This document shows, piece after piece, positions 15,292-24,106 of a stretch of DNA of 45,153 bases. Both the position numbers and the translations under genes were made by a program. The notes under the pieces are model-generated. The model saw nothing but the letters and a program-made list of their open reading frames with translations. It was not told where the DNA came from and did no database searches. This DNA is from Naasia sp. Its GTDB lineage: Bacteria; Actinomycetota; Actinomycetes; Actinomycetales; Microbacteriaceae. Numbering within the stretch: position 1 is the stretch's first letter; each line of letters starts with the position of its first letter. Location: contig NZ_JAODMK010000023.1 of the NCBI RefSeq assembly GCF_025465545.1, positions 1 to 45,153 of the forward strand, written 5' to 3'.

Positions 15292-15308
15292 CCCGAACAC
15301 TGTTTGGG
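15292..15308 (+). promoter_or_regulatory. Inverted repeat with repeated half-site upstream of ABC operon
   Basis: CCCGAAC-ACT-GTTTGGG forms an imperfect palindrome with one mismatch, and its left half CCCCGAACA recurs at 15352-15360, just before the start codon. It may be an operator. Confidence 0.35.
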
Positions 15309-15373
15309 TCGAACGCGGAAGCGCCGTCGGGACGGCCCGGGTGCGCCGCACCCCCGAACAGTGAGGGCACTCC

Positions 15374-16258
15374 ATGTCGATCGAGTTCCGTTCGGTGGGC
15401 AAGCAGTTCCCCGACGGCACCCAGGCCGTTGGCGACTTCAGCCTGATGATCCCCTCGAGGACCACCACGGTGCTGGTCGGCTCGTCCGGTTGCGGCAAGA
15501 CGACGCTCCTGCGGATGGTCAACAGGATGGTCGATCCCACCCGCGGATCGGTGCTCATCGACGGCGAGGACATCTCCCACCGCGACCCGGTCGCACTGCG
15601 GCGCAGCATCGGCTACGTCATGCAGAACTCCGGGCTGCTGCCGCACCGCAAGGTGCTCGACAACGTCGCCACGGTGCCGCGGCTCAACGGCATGGCCAAG
15701 GCTGAGGCGCGCGAGCGGGCGCTGACCCTGCTCGACACGGTGGGGCTCGATCGGGAGCTGGGGGACCGCTACCCGTCCCAGCTCTCGGGGGGCCAGCAGC
15801 AGCGCGTGGGGGTCGCTCGCGCGCTCGCCGCGGACCCGAACATCCTGCTGATGGACGAGCCCTTCGGCGCCGTCGACCCCATCGTGCGCGCCGAGCTTCA
15901 GCAGGAGCTGCTGCGCCTGCGCCGGGAGCTCGACAAGACCGTCGTCTTCGTCACCCACGACATCGACGAGGCGTTCCTGCTCGGCGATCAGGTCGTGCTC
16001 CTGCAGCGCGGGGGCCGCATCGCCCAGGTCGGCACCCCGGCCGAGATCCTCGCGAACCCCACCAGCGACTTCGTCGCCGAGTTCGTCGGTGCCGACCGCG
16101 GCCGCCGCGCCCTTCGGATCGAGCGCGTGGGCGGCGCGGATGTGGTCGTCGACGAGCTCGGCCGGCCTGCCGGTGTCCTCGCCCGGTCCGCCTCACAGGC
16201 AGAGGCCGGTGCCCGCACGGCACCGGGTGCTCCGGCGCAGGGTGAGCTCGCGTCGTGA
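15374..16258 (+). CDS. Quaternary-amine (glycine betaine/choline type) ABC transporter, ATP-binding protein
   Basis: The product is 294 aa. Walker A is GSSGCGKT (36-43), the signature LSGGQQQR (from 137), Walker B LLMDEP (158-163) and the H-loop VTHD. The sequence [25 protein letters not shown] and the IDEAFLLGD region match the ProV/OpuA/OpuC group that energises osmoprotectant uptake. The C-terminal extension after about 235 is short and Ala-rich, without clear paired CBS domains, so regulation by ionic strength through CBS is not evident. The stop overlaps the GTG of the next gene (GTGA). It is the first gene of a complete operon of ATPase, two permeases and a binding protein. Confidence 0.92.
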   Translation: MSIEFRSVGKQFPDGTQAVGDFSLMIPSRTTTVLVGSSGCGKTTLLRMVNRMVDPTRGSVLIDGEDISHRDPVALRRSIGYVMQNSGLLPHRKVLDNVATVPRLNGMAKAEARERALTLLDTVGLDRELGDRYPSQLSGGQQQRVGVARALAADPNILLMDEPFGAVDPIVRAELQQELLRLRRELDKTVVFVTHDIDEAFLLGDQVVLLQRGGRIAQVGTPAEILANPTSDFVAEFVGADRGRRALRIERVGGADVVVDELGRPAGVLARSASQAEAGARTAPGAPAQGELAS

Positions 16259-16929
16259 ACTGGCTGTCGAACAATCTCGACCTGGTTCTCGCGCTCACGC
16301 TGCAGCATCTGCGGCTCTCGGTGCTGCCCATCCTGCTCGGCTTCGTTCTCGCCGTCCCGGTCGGGTACGTCGCCCACCGCTTCCGAGGCACCCGGGGAAT
16401 CCTGCTGACCGTCGCGGGGCTGTTGTACACGATCCCCTCCCTCGCCCTGCTCGTGGTCCTGCCGGCGGTCACCGGCCTGTCCGTGCTCAGCGAGGCCAAC
16501 CTGGAGATCGCCCTCACCGTGTACGCGGTCGCGATCCTGGCCCGATCCGTGGCGGACGCGCTCGACTCGGTCGATCCGGATGTCCGTCAGGCCGCCAGGG
16601 CCCTCGGCTACTCGGGCTGGCGCCGGTTCTGGAGCGTGGACTTCCGCCTGGCAGGTCCGGTGATGCTCGCCGGGCTCCGCGTCGCCGCCGTCAGCACAGT
16701 CGCGCTCGTGACCGTCGGCATCCTCGTGGGGGTGCAGAGCCTCGGCTATCTGTTCACCAACGGCTTCCAGCGGCGCATCGTCGAGGAGGTGCTGGCCGGC
16801 GTCGTGATGACCATGATCGTCGCGCTCGTTCTCGACCAGCTCCTGGCCCTCGCGGGGCGCGCCCTGCTCCCGTGGGCGCGGGCGCCGAAGCGCCGCCGGG
16901 CCGCCCTCGCGCGGGAGGCGGTCGTCTGA
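16255..16929 (+). CDS. Quaternary-amine ABC transporter permease 1
   Basis: The product is 224 aa with five to six hydrophobic segments. The inner-membrane component signature near 105-130 (ARSVADALDSVDPDVRQAARALGYSGW, an EAA-like loop) couples to the ATPase. It resembles ProW/OpuCB/OpuCD permeases. The GTG start overlaps the ATPase stop, and the TGA overlaps the ATG of the second permease (TGATG), so the operon is tightly coupled. Confidence 0.92.
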   Translation: MNWLSNNLDLVLALTLQHLRLSVLPILLGFVLAVPVGYVAHRFRGTRGILLTVAGLLYTIPSLALLVVLPAVTGLSVLSEANLEIALTVYAVAILARSVADALDSVDPDVRQAARALGYSGWRRFWSVDFRLAGPVMLAGLRVAAVSTVALVTVGILVGVQSLGYLFTNGFQRRIVEEVLAGVVMTMIVALVLDQLLALAGRALLPWARAPKRRRAALAREAVV

Positions 16930-17657
16930 TGCTCTTCGTCGACGCCATCACCTGGATCTTCAGCGCGGACTCCGACATCGTCCAGCGGCTCGGGGAGCAC
17001 CTGTTCTTCACCCTCCTCGCCTTCGCGATCGCGGTCCTCGTGGCGGTTCCGCTCGGCTACCTGATCGGACACACCGGCAAGGGCAGGGAGATCGCGGTCG
17101 CGCTGTCGGGGGCCGCCCGCGCGCTGCCCTCCTTCGGTCTCATCCTGCTGCTGGTGCTCCTGATCGGAGTGCTGCAGATCGTGCCGGCAGTCACCCTTGC
17201 GCTCGTGCTGCTCGCGGTCCCCTCGATCCTCGCCGGCGCCTACTCGGGCCTCGAGGCGATCGACCGCCGCACCCTCGACGCGGCCCGGGCGATGGGGATG
17301 ACCGAGTGGCAGGTACTGACGAAGGTCGAGATCCCGCTCGGCCTGCCCCTGCTGATCTCGGGCATGCGGGCCGGTGCCCTGCAGATCGTCGCCACCGCGA
17401 CGCTCGCCGCGTACGTCGGGCTCGGCGGCCTGGGCTATCCCGTCCTCCAGGGCATCGCTGTCCGACGCTACGACGAGACTCTCGGCGGAGCGCTCATCGT
17501 CGTGCTGCTCGCGGTGGTGCTCGATTCGATCTTCGGGGTCCTCGAGCGCGTGACCGTTCCACGCGGCGTGCGCCTCGGCCGCGGCATCGGCGAGCGGCGG
17601 CGGAGGCCGCCGGCCATCGCCACGGAGACCGCGAACCGGCTCGTTCAGGCCGGCTAG
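16929..17657 (+). CDS. Quaternary-amine ABC transporter permease 2
   Basis: The product is 242 aa. It is paralogous to the preceding permease, with the EAA-like loop LEAIDRRTLDAARAMGMTEWQVLTKVEIPLG and about six membrane segments. The ATG at 16929 overlaps the TGA of permease 1. The open frame extends far upstream, but that part overlaps the ATPase and permease 1 and is not coding. A basic, Pro-containing tail ends the protein. With permease 1 it should form the heterodimeric channel. Confidence 0.92.
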   Translation: MLFVDAITWIFSADSDIVQRLGEHLFFTLLAFAIAVLVAVPLGYLIGHTGKGREIAVALSGAARALPSFGLILLLVLLIGVLQIVPAVTLALVLLAVPSILAGAYSGLEAIDRRTLDAARAMGMTEWQVLTKVEIPLGLPLLISGMRAGALQIVATATLAAYVGLGGLGYPVLQGIAVRRYDETLGGALIVVLLAVVLDSIFGVLERVTVPRGVRLGRGIGERRRRPPAIATETANRLVQAG

Positions 17658-17703
17658 CCCACGAACTTCCCGGGACCCCGGGAAACCAAGAGAAGGAAAG
17701 ATC

Positions 17704-18648
17704 ATGTACACAGCAAGGAACAAGGGCCGGCTCGCCCTGGGCGCAGCCGTGGTCGGGGCGGCATTGGCCCTGTCAGGGTGCGCATCAGCTGATCCGCTCG
17801 GGAGCGGATCGTCGACGGGCGCCTCCTCCACGCCCGACTCCAGCACCAGCACGGGCACGACCGACACGATCGTCGTCGGCTCGCAGGCCTACTACTCGAA
17901 CGAGATCATCGCGGAGATCTACGCGCAGGCGCTCGAGAACGCCGGCTACACGGTGCAGCGCCAGTTCCAGATCGGCCAGCGTGACGCGTACCTCCCCGCG
18001 CTCGAGAAGGGCGATGTCGACGTCTTCCCCGAGTACACCGGCAACCTCCTCCAGTACTACGACCCCAAGACGACGGCGACCAAGTCCGACGAGGTCTACG
18101 CCGAGCTGAAGACGGCGCTGCCCGACGGCCTCACCGTCCTGGAGCAGTCGCCGGCCACCGACCAGGACTCCTACAACGTGACCAAGGAGTTCGCCGACAA
18201 GTACAGCGCTTCCAGCATCGCGGACCTGGCCGCAGTGAACGGTCTCGTTCTCGGCGGCAACGCAGAGCTCGAAGACCGGCCCTATGGTCCCCAGGGCCTC
18301 GCCAGCGTCTACGGCGTGACGGTCGACTTCCAGGCGACCGGCGACACCACGGTCGATGCCCTCGTGGCGGGAACGATCGACATCGCCAACGTCTACAGCG
18401 CTGACCCCAGGATCGCCTCGCAGGGCCTCGTCACCCTCGCCGACCCGGAGGGCCTGTTCCTGGCCTCGAACGTGGTGCCGCTGGTGAACGCCGACATCGC
18501 CGACGAGCTCGCGGCGGTGCTCGATCCGATCGATGCCGCGCTCACCCCGGAGGGCCTCACCGCCCTCAACGTGCTGAGCGTCGACAAGCAGGAGTCATCC
18601 GACCAGATCGCCACCGACTGGCTGACGGAGAACGGACTGCTCTCCTAG
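17704..18648 (+). CDS. Quaternary-amine ABC transporter substrate-binding lipoprotein
   Basis: The product is 314 aa. The lipoprotein signal ends LALSGC (Cys26), followed by a Ser/Thr-rich linker to about 55. The OpuAC-type domain begins DTIVVGSQAYYSNEIIAEIYAQ and contains GDVDVFPEYTGNLLQYY, both typical of ProX/OpuCC binding proteins for glycine betaine, choline or related compounds. AAGGAAAG lies before the ATG. It is the last gene of the operon; its TAG is part of the palindrome CTCCTAGGAG that also supplies the stop of the convergent DedA gene. Confidence 0.93.
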   Translation: MYTARNKGRLALGAAVVGAALALSGCASADPLGSGSSTGASSTPDSSTSTGTTDTIVVGSQAYYSNEIIAEIYAQALENAGYTVQRQFQIGQRDAYLPALEKGDVDVFPEYTGNLLQYYDPKTTATKSDEVYAELKTALPDGLTVLEQSPATDQDSYNVTKEFADKYSASSIADLAAVNGLVLGGNAELEDRPYGPQGLASVYGVTVDFQATGDTTVDALVAGTIDIANVYSADPRIASQGLVTLADPEGLFLASNVVPLVNADIADELAAVLDPIDAALTPEGLTALNVLSVDKQESSDQIATDWLTENGLLS

Positions 18649-19340
18649 GAGATCGGCCGCTCGGGCTCGCTGTCGCGGGTCTGGGCGGCCGCATCGTCCC
18701 CATCGCCCTCCATGTGGCGACGCTGCGAACGAGTCAGCAGCACCCGCACCGCCAGGGCGAGCAGCAGGAACAGGGCGATGACGGCGGCGAACAGATACCC
18801 GGCGTAGTGCAGCCGGTCGCCGAGGGACCGGTAGCCGCCGGCGGCCGCGGCGGCCACCGTCACATAGGCGAACGCCCAGAGGATGCAAGCCGGCGCCGTC
18901 CACGCGAGGAACCGCCGATACCGCATCGGGCTCATGCCGACCGTGAGCGGAATCAGGGCGTGCAGCACCGGCAGGAACCGGCTGAGGAAGACGGCCGGTC
19001 CGCCCCGCCGTGCCAGGTAGCGCTCGGCGCGGGCCCACTGGCCGCCGCCGATGCGGTTCCCGAGCCGGCTCGCCCGGAGTCGCGGGCCGAAGTAGCGGCC
19101 GATCGCGAAGCCGAGGCTCTCGCCCGCCAGTGACCCGAGGATCACCGCCACCAGCAGCGACCAGTAGCCGAGCGGTCCGTCCACGGCGGTGCCCGCGACG
19201 ATCACCACGGTGTCCCCTGGCACGATGAGGCCGACCAGGATCGACGTCTCCAGGAACATCCCGACGCCCGCGAGCAGCGTGCGCAGCACGGGGTCGACGC
19301 CGGCGACCGTGCTGAGGATGCCGTTGAGCAGGTCGTTCAC
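18645..19340 (-). CDS. DedA family (VTT domain) membrane protein
   Basis: The product is 231 aa with five to six hydrophobic segments. The DedA/VTT core shows FLETSILVGLIVPGDTVVIVAG, GESLGFAIGRYFG and RFLPVLHALIPLTVGMSPMRYRRF with the conserved Gly, Glu and Arg residues. Family members are linked to lipid-carrier or phospholipid flipping and membrane homeostasis. The C-terminal 35 residues are a hydrophilic acidic tail. The GTG start at 19340 is 7 nt after TAATGT. It converges with the ABC operon and shares 4 bp with its last gene. Confidence 0.9.
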   Translation of the reverse strand: MNDLLNGILSTVAGVDPVLRTLLAGVGMFLETSILVGLIVPGDTVVIVAGTAVDGPLGYWSLLVAVILGSLAGESLGFAIGRYFGPRLRASRLGNRIGGGQWARAERYLARRGGPAVFLSRFLPVLHALIPLTVGMSPMRYRRFLAWTAPACILWAFAYVTVAAAAAGGYRSLGDRLHYAGYLFAAVIALFLLLALAVRVLLTRSQRRHMEGDGDDAAAQTRDSEPERPIS

Positions 19341-19347
19341 GCAACGA

Positions 19348-19353
19348 ACATTA
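19348..19353 (-). promoter_or_regulatory. -10 element (TAATGT), leaderless start of dedA-like gene
   Basis: On the minus strand TAATGT is followed by 7 nt and the GTG at 19340. Confidence 0.5.
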
Positions 19354-19382
19354 GGGGATGGCGCCCCCGGGAGGCGGCCGAT

Positions 19383-20168
19383 TCAGGGGAGCGGACGGCG
19401 CAGCGCGGCGAGGCGCCTGCGCCAGAGGTCGAGCCGTCCCGGGAGCTCGGCGAGGGCCGGTCCGCCCAGCCATTCGGGGACGATCCGGATGCCGTGCAGC
19501 GCGTTCAGCGCCCACACCTCGAGGCCGTCGAGCTCGTTCGCGGTGACGTGCTCGGTGAGGGTGGGTGTGCCGGTCGCCGCAGCCAGGGTGAGCAGCACCC
19601 GCTCGGTCACGCTGGGCACCCGCGCGAGCTCCGGCGCAGCAGTGCAGAGGACGTCTCCGCGCCACCATGCGAGTGCGGTCGTCGCGCCCTCGATCACATA
19701 GCCCTCGCCCGTGGTGAGCACGGCGTCGCCTGCCCCCAGACGGACCGCCTCTCCGCGCAGGCGCAGCATCGCGTCGAGGTCGGGGCCCTTCACCGACGGG
19801 CTTCGGCGCGCCTCCGTTCCGGACACCCGGACAAGCGCGACCGACCGGGACAGCGGGGGAGAGGGACGCAGCAGCAGTCGGAACTCCGGCCGGGATGGGC
19901 CCGCGAAGGCCTCGAATCGCGGGAACCAGGCTCCGGTCCGGGGCAGCGCGTCCACCGCAGCGGCCCAGAACGTGTTCGCATCCTGCGACCGGCCGGCCGC
20001 GTCGAGGAACCTGTCGCGGTGCAGGTCGACAGCGAGCACTCGGCCCTCCTCGACCAGGAACGAGTCCGCCGCCGTGCGCGGTCCCGCCGGGGGCGCGGTC
20101 TCCGCGACCGGGGTCAGTCCGAATCCGTCCCAACCGAGGACCGGGGAAGGAGAACCGTCGGCGCCCAT
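19383..20168 (-). CDS. pabC: Aminodeoxychorismate lyase (class IV aminotransferase fold)
   Basis: The product is 261 aa. The PLP-dependent class IV fold shows the candidate Schiff-base Lys127 (SPSVKGPDLDAML), then LTTGEGYVIEGATTALAWW, the EG...T motif contacting PLP, and VPSVTERVLL. It would release pyruvate from 4-amino-4-deoxychorismate to give 4-aminobenzoate for folate. Being divergent from pabB by 12 bp supports that assignment over branched-chain or D-amino-acid transaminases. The ATG at 20168 lies in a palindrome shared with the pabB start. Confidence 0.85.
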   Translation of the reverse strand: MGADGSPSPVLGWDGFGLTPVAETAPPAGPRTAADSFLVEEGRVLAVDLHRDRFLDAAGRSQDANTFWAAAVDALPRTGAWFPRFEAFAGPSRPEFRLLLRPSPPLSRSVALVRVSGTEARRSPSVKGPDLDAMLRLRGEAVRLGAGDAVLTTGEGYVIEGATTALAWWRGDVLCTAAPELARVPSVTERVLLTLAAATGTPTLTEHVTANELDGLEVWALNALHGIRIVPEWLGGPALAELPGRLDLWRRRLAALRRPLP

Positions 20169-20183
20169 AGGATTCAGCCTATG
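20166..20183. promoter_or_regulatory. Bidirectional leaderless promoter palindrome between pabC and pabB
   Basis: The 18-bp sequence CATAGGATTCAGCCTATG has CATAGG and CCTATG as inverted arms. Plus strand: TAGGAT (20168-20173), 7 nt, then the pabB ATG (20181). Minus strand: TAGGCT (20176-20181), 7 nt, then the pabC ATG (20168). Each -10 shares a base with the opposite start codon. Confidence 0.65.
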
Positions 20184-21449
20184 CCGGCCCCCGGAGCTCG
20201 CCGCCTGCCCGGGTGGGCGGCGCCGCAGCACGTGTTCGAGGGCGTCACCGTCGGCACCGAGAATGCAGTGCTCCTCGAGTCGAGCGACGGCAGCGGCATC
20301 AGCTGGATCGGGCTGGGCGACGCCGTCGTGCACGACCTCCCCGCCGTCCCCCTCGACGGCGGCGGCACGGACGCTTCCTTCGACCTCGGCTGGGCCGGCT
20401 GGCTCAGCTATGAAGGCGAGGCGACCTTCCTCGAGGTGGACCGGGCGATCCGGTTCGATCACCGCACCCGGGAGATCTCGGCCCTCGGCGGCACGGCGCG
20501 CTGGGCGGACCAGGTCGCGGCAAGCCTGACCCGGCCCTCCTCGCCGCCGGAGCCGGAGCCGGAGCCGGGGCCGCGCTCCGAGCTGCCGGTGCTGTGGCGC
20601 GCCGACGACGATGCCTACCTCGCCGCGATCGCCGAGTGCCTGCGGGCCATCGTGCGCGGCGACGCCTACGTGCTGTGCCTCACCAACACGGCGACCGCGC
20701 AGGTGCCGGTCGACGGCTGGGCGACCTACCGGCGGCTCGCCGCGGCGAGCCCCACCCACTCCGCCGGCTACCTGAGGATCGACGGCGTCGAGCTGGTGAG
20801 CGCGTCGCCTGAGCGGTTCGTCGAGGTGGCCAGGGACGGCACGGTCCGGAGCCGCCCCATCAAGGGCACCCGGCGCCGTGATCCCGATGCCGCGCGGGAC
20901 GCGGAGCTGGCCGGCGAGCTGCTGGACAGCGAGAAGGAGCGCGCCGAGAACCTGATGATCGTGGACCTGGTGCGCAACGACCTCAGCAGGGTGGCGCGGG
21001 TGGGCAGCGTGCGGGTACCCGCCCTGTTCGATGTGGAGTCCTATGCCCAGGTGCACCAGCTGGTGAGCACCGTGGAGGCCGACCTGCTGCCGGGCCTCAC
21101 CGCCGCGGATGCGGTGCGCTCGCTGTTCCCCGCTGGGTCGATGACCGGCGCGCCGAAGATCAGCGCCATGGCCCTCCTCGCCGCCCTCGAGGGCGCGCCG
21201 CGCGGCGTGTACTCCGGCGCGTTCGGCTATCTCTCCCGCAACGGCTCCGCCGACTTGGCCATGGCGATCCGCAGCGTCGTGGTCACGGACGGCATCGCCA
21301 CGATCGGCGCCGGCGGGGGCGTCACCGCCCTGTCCGACCCCTGGGAGGAGCTGGCGGAGGTCCGGCTGAAGGCCGCACCCCTGATCGCCGCCCTGATCGA
21401 AGGCCGGGGCGAGGCCGGTAATCTAGGGGATGGCCTTTCCCGGCCATGA
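20181..21449 (+). CDS. pabB: Aminodeoxychorismate synthase component I
   Basis: The product is 422 aa. The chorismate-binding domain covers about 140-410: SPERFVEV, SRPIKGTRRRD, ENLMIVDLVRNDLSRV, GSMTGAPKISAM, and GAGGGVTALSDPWEE. PIKGT (Lys228) is the hallmark that separates PabB from TrpE, where it is PIAGT; the Lys attacks chorismate C2. It makes 4-amino-4-deoxychorismate with a glutaminase subunit not found in this window. The start is the ATG in the divergent palindrome; upstream in-frame sequence is antisense to pabC. Fifteen bp separate it from leuS. Confidence 0.92.
   Translation: MPAPGARRLPGWAAPQHVFEGVTVGTENAVLLESSDGSGISWIGLGDAVVHDLPAVPLDGGGTDASFDLGWAGWLSYEGEATFLEVDRAIRFDHRTREISALGGTARWADQVAASLTRPSSPPEPEPEPGPRSELPVLWRADDDAYLAAIAECLRAIVRGDAYVLCLTNTATAQVPVDGWATYRRLAAASPTHSAGYLRIDGVELVSASPERFVEVARDGTVRSRPIKGTRRRDPDAARDAELAGELLDSEKERAENLMIVDLVRNDLSRVARVGSVRVPALFDVESYAQVHQLVSTVEADLLPGLTAADAVRSLFPAGSMTGAPKISAMALLAALEGAPRGVYSGAFGYLSRNGSADLAMAIRSVVVTDGIATIGAGGGVTALSDPWEELAEVRLKAAPLIAALIEGRGEAGNLGDGLSRP
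21419..21424 (+). promoter_or_regulatory. Possible -10 (TAATCT) of leuS inside pabB
   Basis: TAATCT lies near the 3' end of pabB, 40 nt before the leuS GTG, and could start a leuS transcript with a short leader. No -35 is evident. Confidence 0.3.
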
Positions 21450-21464
21450 TCCGAAGAGAGCACT

Positions 21465-24017
21465 GTGGCATCCACTCCCCGTAGTTCCGAGACCGAGGCT
21501 CCGACCTTCGAGCGGCTGCAAGAGAAGTGGCTCTCCGTCTGGGACGAGCTGCGTCCGTTCGCCACGTCGAACCCGGACGACACGCGTCCTCGCAAGTACG
21601 TCCTCGACATGTTCCCGTATCCGTCGGGAGACCTGCACATGGGCCACGCGGAGGCCTATGCCCTCGGCGACGTCATCGCCCGCTACTGGCGCCAGCAGGG
21701 CTTCAACGTCCTCCACCCGATCGGCTGGGACTCATTCGGCCTGCCCGCCGAGAACGCCGCGATCAAGCGCGGCGCGAATCCGGTCACCTGGACCTACGAC
21801 AACATCGCCCAGCAGCGGGAGTCGATGCGCCGCTACGCGCCGTCCTTCGACTGGGACCGCGTGCTGCACACGAGCGACCCGTCCTACTACAAGTGGAACC
21901 AGTGGCTGTTCCTCAAGATGTACGAGCGGGGCCTGGCGTATCGCAAGGACAGCTGGGTCAACTGGGATCCGGTGGACCAGACGGTGCTGGCCAACGAGCA
22001 GGTGCTGCCCGACGGCACGTCGGAGCGCTCGGGCGCCGTCGTGGTCAAGAAGAAGCTCACCCAGTGGTACTTCCGCATCACCGCCTACGCGGACCGGCTG
22101 CTCGACGACCTCAACCAGCTCGAGGGCTCCTGGCCGTCCAAGGTCCTCAGCATGCAGCGCAACTGGATCGGCCGCTCGACGGGAGCGGACGTCGACTTCG
22201 CCGTGGAGGGTCGCGACGAGAAGATCGCCGTCTACACCACCCGCCCCGACACCCTGTTCGGCGCGACGTTCATGGTCGTCGCGCCCGACTCCGACCTCGC
22301 CGCCGACCTGGTGGCGGGCGCAGAGCCCTCGGTGCGGGCGGCGTTCGAGGACTACCTGGTGCGCACCCAGCGCAGCACCGAGATCGAACGGCTCGCGACC
22401 GACCGGGAGAAGACCGGCGTCTTCACCGGCCGCTATGCGATCAACCCGGTCAACGGTGAGCGGCTGCCCATCTGGGCCGCCGACTACGTGCTCAGCGACT
22501 ACGGCCAGGGCGCGATCATGGCGGTCCCCGCCCACGACCAGCGCGACCTCGACTTCGCCCGCGCCTTCGACCTGCCCGTGCGGGTCGTCGTCGACACCAC
22601 CCAGGCCGTGACCGGCGCCATCCGGATCATCCCCGAGGACGGCACCCTGCCCGAGCTCGACGAGATGAACCCCGCGGTCACCGGCACCGCCCTCGCCGGC
22701 GAGGGCCGGCTGATCAACTCGGGCCAGTTCGACGGCCTGAGCAAGAGCGCCGCCATCGCCCGGATGACCGCCTTCCTCGAGCAGCAGGGTTTCGGCCGTC
22801 CGGCGAAGAACTACCGCCTGCGCGATTGGCTGATCTCCCGTCAGCGCTTCTGGGGCACCCCCATCCCGATCCTCTACGACGAGGACGGCACCGAGATCCC
22901 GGTGCCGCAGGATCAGCTGCCGATCGTGCTGCCGCCCACCGAGGGCCTCGACCTCAAGCCCAAGGGGGTCTCCCCGCTGGCCGCCGCAACCGACTGGGTG
23001 ACGACCACGGGGGCGGACGGCCGCACCCTCCGCCGGGACTCCGACACCATGGACACCTTCGTCGACAGCTCCTGGTACTTCCTGCGCTTCCTCTCACCGA
23101 ACGACGACACCCAGGCGTTCGACGTCAAGGAGGCCGAGAAGTGGGCCCCCGTCGACCAGTACGTCGGCGGCGTCACCCACGCGATCCTGCACCTGCTCTA
23201 CGCGCGCTTCATCACCAAGGTCCTGTTCGACATGGGCTACGTGACCTTCACCGAACCGTTCAGCGCCCTGCTCAACCAAGGCATGGTGCAGATGGACGGC
23301 GCCGCCATGAGCAAGTCGAAGGGCAACCTGGTCACCCTCTCGTCCCAGCTGGACCAGTACGGCGTGGACGCCGTGCGCCTCACGATGGCCTTCGCGGGCC
23401 CGCCTGAGGAGGACATCGACTGGAAGGACGTCTCACCCGGCGGGTCCCTGCGCTTCCTCAACCGGGCGCTGCGCATCGCGCAGGACGTGACGAGCGCGCC
23501 GGAGGTGGTGTGGAAGACGGGCGACGAGTCGCTGCGCCGCATCACCCACCGCTTCCTCGCCGATGCTCCCGGCATGATCGAGGCGTTCAAATTCAACGTG
23601 GTCGTCGCGCGGATCATGGAGCTCGTGAACGCCGTCCGCAAGGCGATCGACAGCGGCGCCGGCCCCGCGGACGCCGCCGTCCGCGAGGCCGCCGAGACGG
23701 TGGCGCTCGCGCTCAGCCTCTTCGCTCCCTACACCGCGGAGGAGATGTGGGAGGTGCTCGGCTACCCGCCGTCCGTCGCCCTGTACGGGTGGCGCAAGGC
23801 CGACCCGACACTGCTCGTCGAGGAGACGGTGACCGCGGTGCTTCAGGTGGACGGCAAGGTCCGCGGGCGCCTCACCGTGTCCCCGCGCGTCGCTGCCGAG
23901 GAGCTCGAGCAGCTCGCCCGCGCGGACGCGGGAGTGCAGCGCGCGATCGGCACCCGCGAGATCGTCAACGTGATCGTCCGTGCTCCTCGTGTGGTGAACA
24001 TCGCGACCCGGGCCTAG
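21465..24017 (+). CDS. leuS: Leucyl-tRNA synthetase
   Basis: The product is 850 aa, full length. The class I signature HMGH (58-61) lies in [19 protein letters not shown] and the KMSKS-equivalent is AAMSKSKGN (from 615). The CP1 editing domain has [20 protein letters not shown] and [13 protein letters not shown]; the anticodon-binding domain and a C-terminal domain (VDGKVRGRL) follow. It charges tRNA-Leu and edits mischarged tRNA. The start is GTG at 21465 after GAAGAGAG, 15 bp from pabB. Confidence 0.98.
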   Translation: MASTPRSSETEAPTFERLQEKWLSVWDELRPFATSNPDDTRPRKYVLDMFPYPSGDLHMGHAEAYALGDVIARYWRQQGFNVLHPIGWDSFGLPAENAAIKRGANPVTWTYDNIAQQRESMRRYAPSFDWDRVLHTSDPSYYKWNQWLFLKMYERGLAYRKDSWVNWDPVDQTVLANEQVLPDGTSERSGAVVVKKKLTQWYFRITAYADRLLDDLNQLEGSWPSKVLSMQRNWIGRSTGADVDFAVEGRDEKIAVYTTRPDTLFGATFMVVAPDSDLAADLVAGAEPSVRAAFEDYLVRTQRSTEIERLATDREKTGVFTGRYAINPVNGERLPIWAADYVLSDYGQGAIMAVPAHDQRDLDFARAFDLPVRVVVDTTQAVTGAIRIIPEDGTLPELDEMNPAVTGTALAGEGRLINSGQFDGLSKSAAIARMTAFLEQQGFGRPAKNYRLRDWLISRQRFWGTPIPILYDEDGTEIPVPQDQLPIVLPPTEGLDLKPKGVSPLAAATDWVTTTGADGRTLRRDSDTMDTFVDSSWYFLRFLSPNDDTQAFDVKEAEKWAPVDQYVGGVTHAILHLLYARFITKVLFDMGYVTFTEPFSALLNQGMVQMDGAAMSKSKGNLVTLSSQLDQYGVDAVRLTMAFAGPPEEDIDWKDVSPGGSLRFLNRALRIAQDVTSAPEVVWKTGDESLRRITHRFLADAPGMIEAFKFNVVVARIMELVNAVRKAIDSGAGPADAAVREAAETVALALSLFAPYTAEEMWEVLGYPPSVALYGWRKADPTLLVEETVTAVLQVDGKVRGRLTVSPRVAAEELEQLARADAGVQRAIGTREIVNVIVRAPRVVNIATRA

Positions 24018-24021
24018 CCCA

Positions 24022-24085
24022 CGCTGACCTGCCCACTTCTGCCGCAACTCACCACCAAGTTGCGACAGAACTGGGCAGGTCAGCG
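24022..24085. terminator. Long inverted repeat between convergent leuS and sortase genes
   Basis: The arms 24022-24050 and 24057-24085 are 29 nt and pair at all but three positions around a 6-nt loop; the outer 14 bp (CGCTGACCTGCCCA) are perfect. It lies between convergent genes and could terminate both. Confidence 0.7.
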
Positions 24086-24106
24086 AAACGCGGTTCGTCG
24101 AAGGGC

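Noticed and set aside
20184-21056. Upstream extension of the pabC frame antisense to pabB
   Set aside because: pabC family length is reached from the ATG at 20168, and the upstream part is antisense to the conserved chorismate-binding domain.
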